Below are positions 52,907-61,744 of a stretch of 64,000 bases of DNA, piece by piece (positions within the stretch are counted from its first letter, which is position 1; each line of letters begins with the position of its first letter). A model generated the notes under the pieces. It made no database searches. It worked only from the letters and a program-made list of their open reading frames with translations, and was not told where the DNA came from. A program made the position numbers and the translations under genes. This DNA is from Lachnospiraceae bacterium. Its GTDB lineage: Bacteria > Bacillota > Clostridia > Lachnospirales > Lachnospiraceae. The DNA lies in assembly GCA_017623675.1 (NCBI GenBank), contig JAGAOO010000042.1, positions 1-64,000 on the forward strand. The letters run 5' to 3'.

Positions 52907-53917
52907 CTAGGCTTCCTCATAACTTTGTAAGAATATCTCCCTTTGAATAATATAAATATCCTGAAAATCATCCGTTCGGACTGCCATATAATCCCCCGGA
53001 TGCCCCAAGTAGTATTCCTGAGCCTGATTTACCGGAAAAACCTTCGTCCGTTTTTGTAATTCACACGCATAAATGCCCTTTCCTTTCTTTGGATAACAAA
53101 GATGGGCAATTTCATCCAGACTGATATATTCTCCCTCCGGCACCGTTTCTACTGCCGGAAGAAAATCTAACATCAATTCAAACACATCCAACGCCTGAGG
53201 AGTTGCCTCATAGGTGCTCTCGAATTTCCTTCGGGCTATGTCATAAACTTCTCCCCGGCATCCAATCATAATATAGGTATCCTCACTTGCCTTTACCGTT
53301 AAACCGGATTCATTCTCCAAGGACTTCATGAAAAAAAACTTTCCTTCTCCGGTTATATCTGTGGACTTCACAAATGCCCATGGTATCTGCTTTTTCACAT
53401 ACCGCTTCATGGTTTCAATTTCTGAAAAATGCTGTTCTGCAAATTTTCCCGCATCGATACAGTCACAATCTTCAAAATAAGAGGTTGCCTTGCTCAAAAA
53501 ATACTCCGTTGTATTTTTCATTTCTTCACCGGACATCTGCACCTTTAGAATAACGGTGGATATTCGTCCGTTAGCTGCATTGCCTTCTCCCTTGACCAAA
53601 CCAAATTCCCCAATCAGATAATCCAGAAACTCCAATGCCCGTACTCTCTTGGAGCGACTGAAAAACAACAGACGTTCCTCCTCCTGCTCCTGCCAGATTA
53701 ATAACAAAAATGCACAGTCTAATTCCTGACATATGTTCTTCTGTCGTTCTTTCCATTCCTGTGGTTCTTCGGTAGACATAAGTAATAATTCTTCTGCTGC
53801 CATAACCGGAATCTCCATAACTGCAAAAGGCTCTTTCTCATGTCGGAAGCACTGACTTTCTCCGAACCAAGAGGTATCTGTTTGTTTTTTTACAAATCCA
53901 TAAGTCTTTATATCCAT
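52907..53917 (-). CDS. Unknown protein downstream of TIR-cyclase genes
   Basis: A 336-residue soluble protein not recognised as a whole. The C-terminal half holds two related modules: one near residues 210-245 (EVYDIARRKFESTYEA) and one at 290-335 (HPGDYMAVRTD, then DIYIIQREIFLQSYEEA). Such PGDY-like modules occur at the ends of other bacterial proteins. It follows the cyclase gene by 11 nt, so it is probably part of the TIR-cyclase operon. AGGACGTGAGCGT precedes the ATG. Confidence 0.55.
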   Translation of the reverse strand: MDIKTYGFVKKQTDTSWFGESQCFRHEKEPFAVMEIPVMAAEELLLMSTEEPQEWKERQKNICQELDCAFLLLIWQEQEEERLLFFSRSKRVRALEFLDYLIGEFGLVKGEGNAANGRISTVILKVQMSGEEMKNTTEYFLSKATSYFEDCDCIDAGKFAEQHFSEIETMKRYVKKQIPWAFVKSTDITGEGKFFFMKSLENESGLTVKASEDTYIMIGCRGEVYDIARRKFESTYEATPQALDVFELMLDFLPAVETVPEGEYISLDEIAHLCYPKKGKGIYACELQKRTKVFPVNQAQEYYLGHPGDYMAVRTDDFQDIYIIQREIFLQSYEEA

Positions 53918-53928
53918 ACGCTCACGTC

Positions 53929-55458
53929 CTATCCCTGTTTCAAATTCTGATGGCCTTCTTCTTCCGACAGGAATCTGCCGGAAAAGGTCTGAAAGCTTCG
54001 ACTAATATGGGTAAAATGCAGGGTAACTCTGTCAAATTGTCGTCTTACCACCTTAGCATATACACCTGTAAATATGGCTCTGCCATCCTGACCGGCAGCA
54101 AATATTTCTACATCTGAATATGCCTTTATCTCTGCCTGGAAGTCCACTAATTCCACAACTGCCCGTTTACAGGAAAACTGGGTTAATCGTGCCGGAATTG
54201 CTTCTTCCCGTACTCTTTTTTCCTCAATTGGATAAAGGTTGAATAGAATCCAATCTTCTACCGGTGTCAATACATCGAATTCTACATTTGCCACTAATAA
54301 TTGATATTTGCCACCGATTCCGATTACTTCATTTACTGTAATGGTCTTTTGAATTCCTTTGGCGGCGACCTCCATCTGATTATGAATCTCTACCGGACAG
54401 GATACCGTTTCTAACCCCTCCTTGGATATTAAAATCTGTCCACCAACACTATAACCTTCAATCCGGGAGCATTCATTTACCACCTTGCCAATTACATTGT
54501 ATCGCATCATTTTTTCGGAGCCTACATTACCAATGAATGCTTCTCCCCGATGAATACCGATGCCCATTTCCAAAGGCGTGTATTTCTTTTTTGTACAATA
54601 GGCATTCACCTCTCCCATTAGATTCTGCATGGTAATTGCTGCCGCAATCGCTTCTTCCGTCTGCTCGTCAGAATAAAGTGGTGCACCGAAAACTGCAAGA
54701 ATACCATCTCCTAAGAGTTCAATAATGGTCCCATGATACTGAGTAATTGCCTCAGCCATCTTTGCAAAATATAGGTTCAGAAGCTCCGTGACTTCCTCTG
54801 GTTCTAAATCTTCGGAAAGGGATGTAAAGCCTCTCAAATCTGACATTAATACGGTCAGTTCTCGCTTTTCACCACCGATTACTGCTCCCTCCGGATGCTC
54901 CATGATAACCTCTACCAGTTCATCTGAAAAATACCGTCCGAATATCTGATGCAGCAATTCATTCCTGGCCTTTAATTGTTCATTCAATCGCAGAATTTCT
55001 CTTGCCGCCTGCAAATCAACTGCCTGCTTTTGCAGCATCTTCTCATAGTTCTTCGTCACCTCATGCTGCCATGCCATTCGTTCGATTCGAAGAATTTCTG
55101 ACTGGGAGAAGGGTTTTCGAAGAATAACCATTGCCCCCTTTTTATAGCATTCTTCGTCCAGTTCCCGGTTTCGATTTGCTGTCATAAAAAAGATTGGAAC
55201 ACCTGCCAAAAACTCCTGCTTCTTTATATAGGACAGGGATTTGTAATCCTCCATTACTGCCATGTCATAATCTATAACAATCAAAGATGGGGTACTAATA
55301 CGAGAATACTCACCCTTGCTTTGTGCCAGAACGGATTTTTCTACTGCCTTGAAGGACAACATGCAATATGCACGCATGCTGCCGGTAGAGTTAATGTGCC
55401 TCTGTGCTTCTATCATTTCATTTCGATTATTACCAATCATCCAGATGATTTTTTCCAC
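53929..55458 (-). CDS. Receiver domain fused to class III nucleotide cyclase
   Basis: A 509-residue cytosolic protein. Residues 1-130 resemble a receiver (LIVIDYDMAVME for the acceptor Asp, ILRKPFS for the Lys), but the acidic pair at the start is missing. A coiled coil (about 135-180) leads into a class III cyclase domain (about 195-375). Metal Asps are in MSDLRGFTSLSE and LLGDGILAVFG, and the NxxxR pair is in VVNECSRIE. Two base-recognition positions differ from standard adenylyl cyclases: Glu before LLGD, and YNVIGK instead of YT/DVIGD. The C-terminal 130 residues are unassigned. Product (cAMP, cGMP, cCMP or cUMP) cannot be predicted. The gene follows the TIR gene by 27 nt. Confidence 0.88.
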   Translation of the reverse strand: MEKIIWMIGNNRNEMIEAQRHINSTGSMRAYCMLSFKAVEKSVLAQSKGEYSRISTPSLIVIDYDMAVMEDYKSLSYIKKQEFLAGVPIFFMTANRNRELDEECYKKGAMVILRKPFSQSEILRIERMAWQHEVTKNYEKMLQKQAVDLQAAREILRLNEQLKARNELLHQIFGRYFSDELVEVIMEHPEGAVIGGEKRELTVLMSDLRGFTSLSEDLEPEEVTELLNLYFAKMAEAITQYHGTIIELLGDGILAVFGAPLYSDEQTEEAIAAAITMQNLMGEVNAYCTKKKYTPLEMGIGIHRGEAFIGNVGSEKMMRYNVIGKVVNECSRIEGYSVGGQILISKEGLETVSCPVEIHNQMEVAAKGIQKTITVNEVIGIGGKYQLLVANVEFDVLTPVEDWILFNLYPIEEKRVREEAIPARLTQFSCKRAVVELVDFQAEIKAYSDVEIFAAGQDGRAIFTGVYAKVVRRQFDRVTLHFTHISRSFQTFSGRFLSEEEGHQNLKQG

Positions 55459-55485
55459 CTGTTCTCAGCCTCCTGCCATGTTCCA

Positions 55486-56376
55486 TTAAATCTGTGAATG
55501 CCAGCTTCCCTTCTGGTCTTTTATGGTATTCACACCTCTTATTTTTTTACACGCATCACATAATGTTCCGGTTCGAATTGGCATACCACATCGTTCACAT
55601 GGCACACGAATTGCAGAATTTTTAGGAATTTCCAGATACTCTTCACGAAAAAAATGAGTGATAACCCGCATGGGTACTCCTGTATTCTGTTCGATTACTG
55701 TCGCCGGAGCCATACCTACCTGTTCCAGATAATTCCGCACCGTCTGGTAATCATCATAGTTTTCTTCTCCACATTCGTCACATCGAAAAATACCTCTGCT
55801 CACATTGCTGAGCTTTTTGCTTCCACAAGCTTTACATTCTAAAGGAATCCGATTCAATCTTAATGCATTCGAGTTGCCCGGACTTCTGGCAAAACTCATC
55901 TTCTGACTAGTCTTCTGCTCCTTCTTTACCCCTGCCTCTGCTTGTGGTTTTCCTTCTGCCCGGGTTTCCGGCTTGACTGCCAATTGACTTAGCATTTCTT
56001 TCAATTCCTCAATGGCTGTTTCGGAATTCTCCATATAGGATATCATTTGAACATTATTTAAATAAAACCGAAAGGTCTCATTTAATGGTGCATCATCTAT
56101 CTGAAAAGGTATAATATTCTTTCGATTCGAAATGGCACTGTCTGTTTCCTTTTCCACCCATATGGATTCCTGTGCCGTTCTTGACAGCATTAACAGAAAT
56201 ACTTCACATTCCCGAATGGCTTTGGGTATTTCCTTGGCATAGCTGGAACCTGCCGGTATCATTTCCGGTGCTTTCCAACAATTCACACCCATTTCCTTCA
56301 GCATTTTTACTATTTTTTGTACAAACGTTTTATCTTTTGAGCTGTAGCTGATAAACACAGATTTTTGATTTGCCAC
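55486..56376 (-). CDS. TIR-domain protein with zinc-ribbon and YvyF-like C-terminus
   Basis: A 296-residue protein. The TIR domain (residues 5-135) shows FISYSSKDKTFVQKI, CWKAPEMIPAGSSYAKEI and the putative NADase Glu in SIWVEKETDSA. A Gln/Lys-rich linker leads to a CxxC...CxxC zinc ribbon (CKACGSKKL...CDECGEEN). A winged-helix-like stretch (YQTVRNYLEQVGMAPATVIE) and a second ribbon (CERCGMPIRTGTLCDACKK) follow. The latter half resembles flagellar-locus protein YvyF. The start is GTG 56376 because AGGAGGAATAAGC precedes it. It is the second gene of the TIM-TIR-cyclase operon. NAD hydrolysis, signalling or DNA binding are possible roles. Confidence 0.85.
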   Translation of the reverse strand: MANQKSVFISYSSKDKTFVQKIVKMLKEMGVNCWKAPEMIPAGSSYAKEIPKAIRECEVFLLMLSRTAQESIWVEKETDSAISNRKNIIPFQIDDAPLNETFRFYLNNVQMISYMENSETAIEELKEMLSQLAVKPETRAEGKPQAEAGVKKEQKTSQKMSFARSPGNSNALRLNRIPLECKACGSKKLSNVSRGIFRCDECGEENYDDYQTVRNYLEQVGMAPATVIEQNTGVPMRVITHFFREEYLEIPKNSAIRVPCERCGMPIRTGTLCDACKKIRGVNTIKDQKGSWHSQI

Positions 56377-56437
56377 GCTTATTCCTCCTATTTCTGTCCT
56401 ACTGCACGACTCAATATTCTTCACTTTCCTTTGCTGC

Positions 56438-57205
56438 CTATCGTTTGTCCTTTATATATTCCAATGACAGCTTTTGATTTTCCGGCAAAGTAGTTTCAAT
56501 TAAGATACTGCAAGACGAAAAATACAATTCTACATATTCAAAAAACTGCTTCCAGTCAATCTCGCCTTTTCCCAGTGCCAGATGCAAATCCTCCTGCAGA
56601 TTATTATCATTAATATGCATGTGTTTTACATAAGGAGCCAGCCCTTCCACCCATTCCGAAATCGGTGTTCCCGAAATGCTTGCATGTGCATAATCAAAAC
56701 ATACACCATAATTCTGATACTTTTTTAACTGCTCCGAAATTCTTACCAATATATCCGAACGCTTTTCAAACATATTTTCCAAATAGATAGAGATATTGGG
56801 ATATTGGATTAACAATTCCTCCAAATAAGCCACTGTTCTTTCTACCACCTGGTTCTCATAAATTGCTCCCGGTACCTGTGGATTGGAATTGGCATGGAAT
56901 ACCACTCCGACTACCCCTAATTTTTCCGCGATTTCCATGCTCTGCTTCATACGAAGCTTGGAAACCTCTCGAATTCTTGCATCGTTACTAAATACAATTA
57001 CGTCAAAAAAGGCACCATGCATGGTACTTCCCTTTGGTAATCCTTTTGACAAATAACAGTTGATTATCTCCTGCTGCCGTTCTTCACAATCCAAAACCTC
57101 CGGGTCAAAGAAATCATTTATCTCAAATCCGACCCCATATTCTGTTGCAAGCTCCAGATATTCCTCTAACCGGTCTACCTTGGATACAATTAAATATTGA
57201 TTCAT
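56438..57205 (-). CDS. Sugar phosphate isomerase/epimerase-like TIM barrel
   Basis: A 255-residue xylose-isomerase-like TIM-barrel protein of the AP-endonuclease-2 group. Metal ligands can be placed as Glu in ISIYLENMFEKR, Asp and His in GVCFDYAHAS, His in VKHMHINDNN and Glu in SILIETTLPE. AGGAGCATTT precedes the ATG. It precedes the TIR gene by 61 nt, so it may be the first gene of that operon. Substrate unknown. Confidence 0.88.
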   Translation of the reverse strand: MNQYLIVSKVDRLEEYLELATEYGVGFEINDFFDPEVLDCEERQQEIINCYLSKGLPKGSTMHGAFFDVIVFSNDARIREVSKLRMKQSMEIAEKLGVVGVVFHANSNPQVPGAIYENQVVERTVAYLEELLIQYPNISIYLENMFEKRSDILVRISEQLKKYQNYGVCFDYAHASISGTPISEWVEGLAPYVKHMHINDNNLQEDLHLALGKGEIDWKQFFEYVELYFSSCSILIETTLPENQKLSLEYIKDKR

Positions 57206-57322
57206 AAATGCTCCTATCTCATATACTTTTTATTTGTTACGGAAAAACTGCTTGATTGCCCTGCCATAGATGTTCTTATATTTTATCATGAATTCATAAG
57301 AATTCCAAGATAATAAGAATAA

Positions 57323-57358
57323 AGCACAGCTGATTTAATAATACTTTTCAGCTGTGCT
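57323..57358 (-). terminator. Terminator after the XRE/S24-like gene
   Basis: AGCACAGCTGA (57323-57333) and TCAGCTGTGCT (57348-57358) form a perfect 11-bp stem, and on the minus strand TTTATTCTT follows. It isolates the regulator gene from the downstream TIM-TIR-cyclase operon. Confidence 0.85.
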
Positions 57359-57384
57359 AACTTTAATTCTATTTATACCTGCTT

Positions 57385-58071
57385 TTATGCCCTGACAACA
57401 CCAATACAGGTACCTATATATTCCACCTCGTCCATTCGTTTCAGCAGTATGTCCTCTCCAATATTGTGTATGCCTTTCAATATATACTTCCCATTTTCCT
57501 CTGTGAACTTTCGTATATATGCACGCTCTCCTTTATAGAACACAACATATTCCTCTTCTTTAGGAAAACAATTCTTAATCAGTATGATATCGCCCTTACA
57601 GTATGCAGAAACCAGGTCATTGGTTGTCAACTTGATTGCAACAAATGCCTCCTTCACGGTGGTGGTAATTTCTGTGGTTTCACAATTATCATAAATGATT
57701 CCTTCACTCATATTTCCATTGGCAATCAAACATGGAATCTTATGCTTTCCAACCGCTTCTCTTTCCGCCTTCGCTGATACTGCTTCATATTTTGAAGTAA
57801 GCAAAATCAGACTTTTTCCATGCTCTCCACACATTCTGTAATATCCTAACAACATTTGTTCATCCTTTGGATGTGGGCATTGCCCCATAAGACAATTCAC
57901 GCTAAGGTCCAACACATTTCCCATTTTCATTAATGTTGATACCTTTGGGTCTGTTGTCTTACCATAATAAATGTTTTTCACCGTTTCAAGTGGAAGGTCA
58001 CACATCTCTGCAAATTCAGCAAGCGATATTCCTCGGCTGTTCAACAAATTTCTCAATCTTTCGCTTAACAT
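57385..58071 (-). CDS. XRE-family regulator with S24-peptidase-like C-terminus
   Basis: A 228-residue repressor-like protein. The N-terminal helix-turn-helix (about residues 5-60) reads RLRNLLNSRGISLAEFAEM and LPLETVKNIYYGK. The C-terminal part (about 130-225) has the S24/LexA fold, with KLTTNDLVSAYCKGDIILI and AYIRKFTEENGKYILKG. The usual catalytic serine in a G-(x)-S-M context is not seen, so self-cleavage is doubtful. GGGGGGATAT precedes ATG 58071. It is divergent from the Spo0A-C gene, which it may control. Confidence 0.85.
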   Translation of the reverse strand: MLSERLRNLLNSRGISLAEFAEMCDLPLETVKNIYYGKTTDPKVSTLMKMGNVLDLSVNCLMGQCPHPKDEQMLLGYYRMCGEHGKSLILLTSKYEAVSAKAEREAVGKHKIPCLIANGNMSEGIIYDNCETTEITTTVKEAFVAIKLTTNDLVSAYCKGDIILIKNCFPKEEEYVVFYKGERAYIRKFTEENGKYILKGIHNIGEDILLKRMDEVEYIGTCIGVVRA

Positions 58072-58209
58072 GTATCCATATCCCCCCTTATGTCATCAAT
58101 GACCCAAAAAACGTTAAGATTCTATAAAGAAAATGTTATACCTAATATTTTTAATTGTCAATATCTGTAATATTATGTATTTATGATAAATTTTAAAAGA
58201 GGGGAAAAC

Positions 58210-58602
58210 ATGGCAGCAGAATTATTACACTTATCAGAACCAACACAAACAAATATTTCAAAAAGACAAATTCATGATGTGCTTCTAACTATCGGAGTGC
58301 CTCCAAACCTGTTAGGCTACCGATATATTGTATACTCACTTGAATTAATACTAAGCAACCCGGATTATATATTCTACATTACAAAGGGGCTGTATATTGA
58401 TGTGGCACTATACTTTGATTCAACCCCTGCCAGAGTAGAACGGGCAATACGTAATGCAATTAATGCGGCATGGATGAACGACAACAATGAATTCAGAACT
58501 TATATGTTCAAAAACTGTATCAACCCTTCAAAGGGGTCGCCATCCAATTCTCTTTTCCTGTCCCGTTTATATGATTATTTTACAACACAGGAAAAGGAGT
58601 AA
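58210..58602 (+). CDS. Stand-alone Spo0A C-terminal DNA-binding domain protein
   Basis: A 130-residue protein consisting of the Spo0A_C fold (about residues 30-115: GVPPNLLGYRYIVYSLELIL, then DSTPARVERAIRNAINAAW), with no receiver domain. Start at ATG 58210 after AGAGGGGAAAAC; a 9-codon upstream extension is unlikely. It is divergent from an XRE/S24-like gene with a 138-bp shared intergenic region. It could compete with or modulate Spo0A at its target sites. This is inference. Confidence 0.88.
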   Translation: MAAELLHLSEPTQTNISKRQIHDVLLTIGVPPNLLGYRYIVYSLELILSNPDYIFYITKGLYIDVALYFDSTPARVERAIRNAINAAWMNDNNEFRTYMFKNCINPSKGSPSNSLFLSRLYDYFTTQEKE

Positions 58603-58627
58603 TTTGTCAGGGAGTTTTTATTATATA

Positions 58628-58674
58628 GAAAATGGGATGTCAAACGAATGTATCTCGTATGACATCCCGTTTTC
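58628..58674. terminator. Bidirectional terminator
   Basis: GAAAATGGGATGTCA (58628-58642) pairs with TGACATCCCGTTTTC (58660-58674), one mismatch, with T- and A-rich flanks on both sides. It separates the convergent Spo0A-C and hydrolase genes. Confidence 0.85.
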
Positions 58675-58705
58675 ATATTACTACAAGGCAAAGCATAATT
58701 TTAAA

Positions 58706-59698
58706 TCAGTCATAGGAATCTCCTTCCAAAAACCGGAATATCATCCGGTAGTATTCTTCCAAAATATCGTCAGAGGCAGTATAAATAGAGTGCTTAGACT
58801 CAGGAAATGTATAATACGTGCAGGTCTTAACCTTTTTTGCAAACCATTGTTGCGGACGCATCCTTACTGCGTTATCTTTCCCGGCATTTAATAGCAATAC
58901 ATCAGCCTGAATTGCATTGGTAACCTTAGCAGACAGCAGGCGATGTTGCATTTGAATCGCCTCCCACATCCATTGGTTGGTCATTGCAGACGTCCGATAC
59001 AACGGATTCCCGATACGATAATCCAGATTATGGCGAAACCGGGCATAACTGATATCCGATGCATGTTCCAGCTTCACATTCGGATTAAAATCGGAACTGT
59101 ACGGAAATCTGCCCGTCCAGCCATCTTTTCTTTTACAGGAAAGAGTCTTTAACTTTACAATTGGTATGGGAACACCATAGGCATATGGGCATATCATTGG
59201 GGAAGACAAAATGGCACGCTTTACCATCTTGGAGTTGTAAGCCAAATATAAGCCTGCAACCGCTCCTCCCATGGAATGTGCAAACAGATAAACCGGAACA
59301 TCGGGACAAGACGGAAGTACAAGCTGTTGAATGATATAATCCAAATCCTTAACATAGTCATCGAATTGTTTTACATGGATGAGGGACAGACCTTCTATGT
59401 CACGATCCGACAATCCGTGTCCACGTTGGTCGAAAAGGAGCACATTATATCCCATATTTATAAAATACCATGTCATTTCATAATATTTTTTGTAGAACTC
59501 TGAAAGCCCATGTATTATAATGATAGTTGCGTGACTTTTTTTTGCCGGATATAATTCATAATCCAGCTTACATCCATCAAAGGAAGAAAACCTTCCGTGG
59601 ATAGCATAATTTTGTAATTCCTGTTCAATTACAGGTATCTGATTTAAGTAGTCCTGTTCCGGAATCAGATGAAATTGGTAGGTTGGCTGAAATACCAT
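58706..59698 (-). CDS. Alpha/beta hydrolase, lysophospholipase-like
   Basis: A 330-residue serine hydrolase. The nucleophile elbow is FAHSMGGAVAG near residue 155, with acid and base in LLNAGKDNAVR and FPESKHSIYTAS. The N-terminal IIIIHGLSEFYKKYYEM and VLLFDQRGHGLSD match the monoglyceride-lipase/lysophospholipase group. The start is ATG 59698, after AAGGAGCTACTACAAT, since the upstream frame would reach to within 20 nt of the divergent gene. Cytosolic, no signal peptide. Confidence 0.9.
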   Translation of the reverse strand: MVFQPTYQFHLIPEQDYLNQIPVIEQELQNYAIHGRFSSFDGCKLDYELYPAKKSHATIIIIHGLSEFYKKYYEMTWYFINMGYNVLLFDQRGHGLSDRDIEGLSLIHVKQFDDYVKDLDYIIQQLVLPSCPDVPVYLFAHSMGGAVAGLYLAYNSKMVKRAILSSPMICPYAYGVPIPIVKLKTLSCKRKDGWTGRFPYSSDFNPNVKLEHASDISYARFRHNLDYRIGNPLYRTSAMTNQWMWEAIQMQHRLLSAKVTNAIQADVLLLNAGKDNAVRMRPQQWFAKKVKTCTYYTFPESKHSIYTASDDILEEYYRMIFRFLEGDSYD

Positions 59699-59757
59699 AT
59701 TGTAGTAGCTCCTTACATGCTTTAGGTGATTAATTTCCAATAAAGGTGGTGATAATA

Positions 59758-60708
59758 ATGATATCTTTAAAAAAGAAATTCAATCAAATGAATTGGAAGG
59801 TCATTATTATTATTTTATTATTAATCATAATTTCACTTTTTGCAACGACTAAGATTATATATGACGCCTGTTTCAAACGATATGATACAGAAGAAATTGA
59901 AATTCCGGCTGAATTATACGATATGATATCCAAACGGCAGGACGTAATATTCTTTTCAGGAGACAACCAACTGCAAGGCTACTTATATTCCGGAAGTGCT
60001 CCCAGTGAAGAAACCGGACTTGTAGTAATTGCACCCGGATACCATGCCAGTGCTGATAATTATTTGTGGCAGATTCAAAGCCTTACAGAGTATGGATGGG
60101 ATGTCTTTATATTCGATACCACAGGCAGTTGCGAGAGTGAAGGAGCGTCTTCCGTAGGATTTTCACAGGAATTATGGGATTTAGATGCGGCACTTGACTA
60201 TATTGAAATGAATTATGACTATGATAATTTATTTTTATTCGGACATAGTCGCGGAGGCTATGCCGTTTGTGGTATACTGGATTCAGACCATTCTATTGAT
60301 GCAGTTGTATCCGTTAGCGGTATTAATAGTGCCATGGAAGCAATCATGGAGCAGTCATCACAATATGTTGGTCCGATAGCTTACAGTAACTATCCATTAC
60401 TCTGGCTATATCAGATATCTTTATTTGATGAAAAAACTGTAAATTTACAGGCAGCCGAAGTAATATCGAATTCTCAGATTCCAACATTAATTGTACAGGG
60501 AAATGAGGATGAAATTGTACCCATGGAGGAGAGTTCTATTTATTCTCACAGGGATGAAATCACGTCAGAATATGTGGAATATTACATTTGTGATATTCCC
60601 GGACAAAATGGGCATAAAGATCTCATGTTTGACAGTGACGGCACAGCTAATGATGTGTTGATGCAGGAGATAAATGAGTTCTATTATAATATAACGATTC
60701 AGGACTAG
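59758..60708 (+). CDS. Membrane-anchored alpha/beta hydrolase
   Basis: A 316-residue protein with an N-terminal helix (about residues 12-33) and an extracytoplasmic alpha/beta-hydrolase domain. The nucleophile is in FGHSRGGYAV, the Asp in GNEDEIVP and the His in GQNGHKDLM. AAAGGTGGTGATAATA precedes ATG 59758. The glycosyltransferase gene starts 13 nt after its stop, so the two form an operon. A role in envelope lipid or ester turnover is inferred. Confidence 0.88.
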   Translation: MISLKKKFNQMNWKVIIIILLLIIISLFATTKIIYDACFKRYDTEEIEIPAELYDMISKRQDVIFFSGDNQLQGYLYSGSAPSEETGLVVIAPGYHASADNYLWQIQSLTEYGWDVFIFDTTGSCESEGASSVGFSQELWDLDAALDYIEMNYDYDNLFLFGHSRGGYAVCGILDSDHSIDAVVSVSGINSAMEAIMEQSSQYVGPIAYSNYPLLWLYQISLFDEKTVNLQAAEVISNSQIPTLIVQGNEDEIVPMEESSIYSHRDEITSEYVEYYICDIPGQNGHKDLMFDSDGTANDVLMQEINEFYYNITIQD

Positions 60709-60721
60709 GAGAAACATATAT

Positions 60722-61744
60722 ATGAATGTAATCTTGATTCCGGCCTATAAGCCGGATGAGGAACTACTAAAATTAATCGATGCTTTAGCTGAAAAACAAT
60801 TGGCAATTCTGGTTGTAGATGATGGCAGTGGTTCAGAATACGAAGAAATTTTCGCACAGGCAGCCAAGAGGGCTGTCGTAATACATAATTCAGATAATCT
60901 TGGAAAGGGTGCCGCGTTAAAGAAAGGAATGAGCGAGCTAACCTCCTACTATCCGGAGTGCACGCATTTTATTACCGTAGATTCCGATGGTCAACATCGG
61001 ATAGAAGATATTCTGCGGGTACATGAAGCATTGATACAGGGAGCCTCTATGGTTCTGACCATACGTGATCTTCATGGTAATATACCTGCCAAATCCAAAT
61101 TCGGCAACACATTATCCCGCTGGGTCTATACTCTTTTAACCGGTCATTATCTGGCAGACAACCAGTCCGGACTGCGGGGGTTTTCTGTGACTCATATTCC
61201 TTGGTTACTGCAGGTTGCCGGAGATAAATATGATTATGAGATTAATGTTATTTATTATGCAGACAAACAAGATATCGATATAACTACAGTTTCCATTGAA
61301 TCCATATACATTGACGGGAATCGCTCCTCTCACTTTGAGCCTGCCCTGGATACTTTTCGGATTTACAAGTGCCTGTTTACAAGTGCAAAGGGTACTCTGA
61401 TTGGTGCCCTGCTGTATGAAGCTGCTATTATAGCAACATCCATCCTCTTGGGAAATCAGTGGTGGATGTTTACAATCCCTGCTTCAGGAATCCTGGCAGC
61501 CGTCGTCTGCCTGCTAATAGACCGGTTTAGCTTTCGGAATATAAAACCAAAAAAAGAAATTGGTACCTTTGTCGGTTCCGTCCTTCGAAGTATTCTTTAT
61601 ACCATCGGCTGCGGAGTCGTCATAAAGACATTACCAAAGTTACCAATTCTTCTGGTGTTTAATCTATTCGTTCTTTTTATGATTCCGGTGCGGTATAACC
61701 TGCACCGGCTATATACCGGTCGAAGCCGGCGTCATTCAGCGTAA
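60722..61744 (+). CDS. GT2 glycosyltransferase fused to GtrA-like membrane domain
   Basis: A 340-residue protein. The N-terminal family-2 glycosyltransferase (about residues 1-215) shows ILVVDDGSGSEYEE, the DXD-like FITVDSDGQHR and LADNQSGLRGFS. Residues of about 220-335 form four helices resembling GtrA (SSHFEPALDTFRIYKC marks the junction). Such proteins use polyprenyl-phosphate sugar donors at the membrane. AGGAGAAACATATAT precedes the ATG. The last 68 nt overlap the convergent plsX gene. Confidence 0.9.
   Translation: MNVILIPAYKPDEELLKLIDALAEKQLAILVVDDGSGSEYEEIFAQAAKRAVVIHNSDNLGKGAALKKGMSELTSYYPECTHFITVDSDGQHRIEDILRVHEALIQGASMVLTIRDLHGNIPAKSKFGNTLSRWVYTLLTGHYLADNQSGLRGFSVTHIPWLLQVAGDKYDYEINVIYYADKQDIDITTVSIESIYIDGNRSSHFEPALDTFRIYKCLFTSAKGTLIGALLYEAAIIATSILLGNQWWMFTIPASGILAAVVCLLIDRFSFRNIKPKKEIGTFVGSVLRSILYTIGCGVVIKTLPKLPILLVFNLFVLFMIPVRYNLHRLYTGRSRRHSA

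Noticed and set aside
52907..57205. Naming the TIR-cyclase operon a Pycsar system outright
   Set aside because: The effector lacks a visible cyclic-nucleotide-binding domain, and the cyclase has a receiver domain, so the match is only partial.
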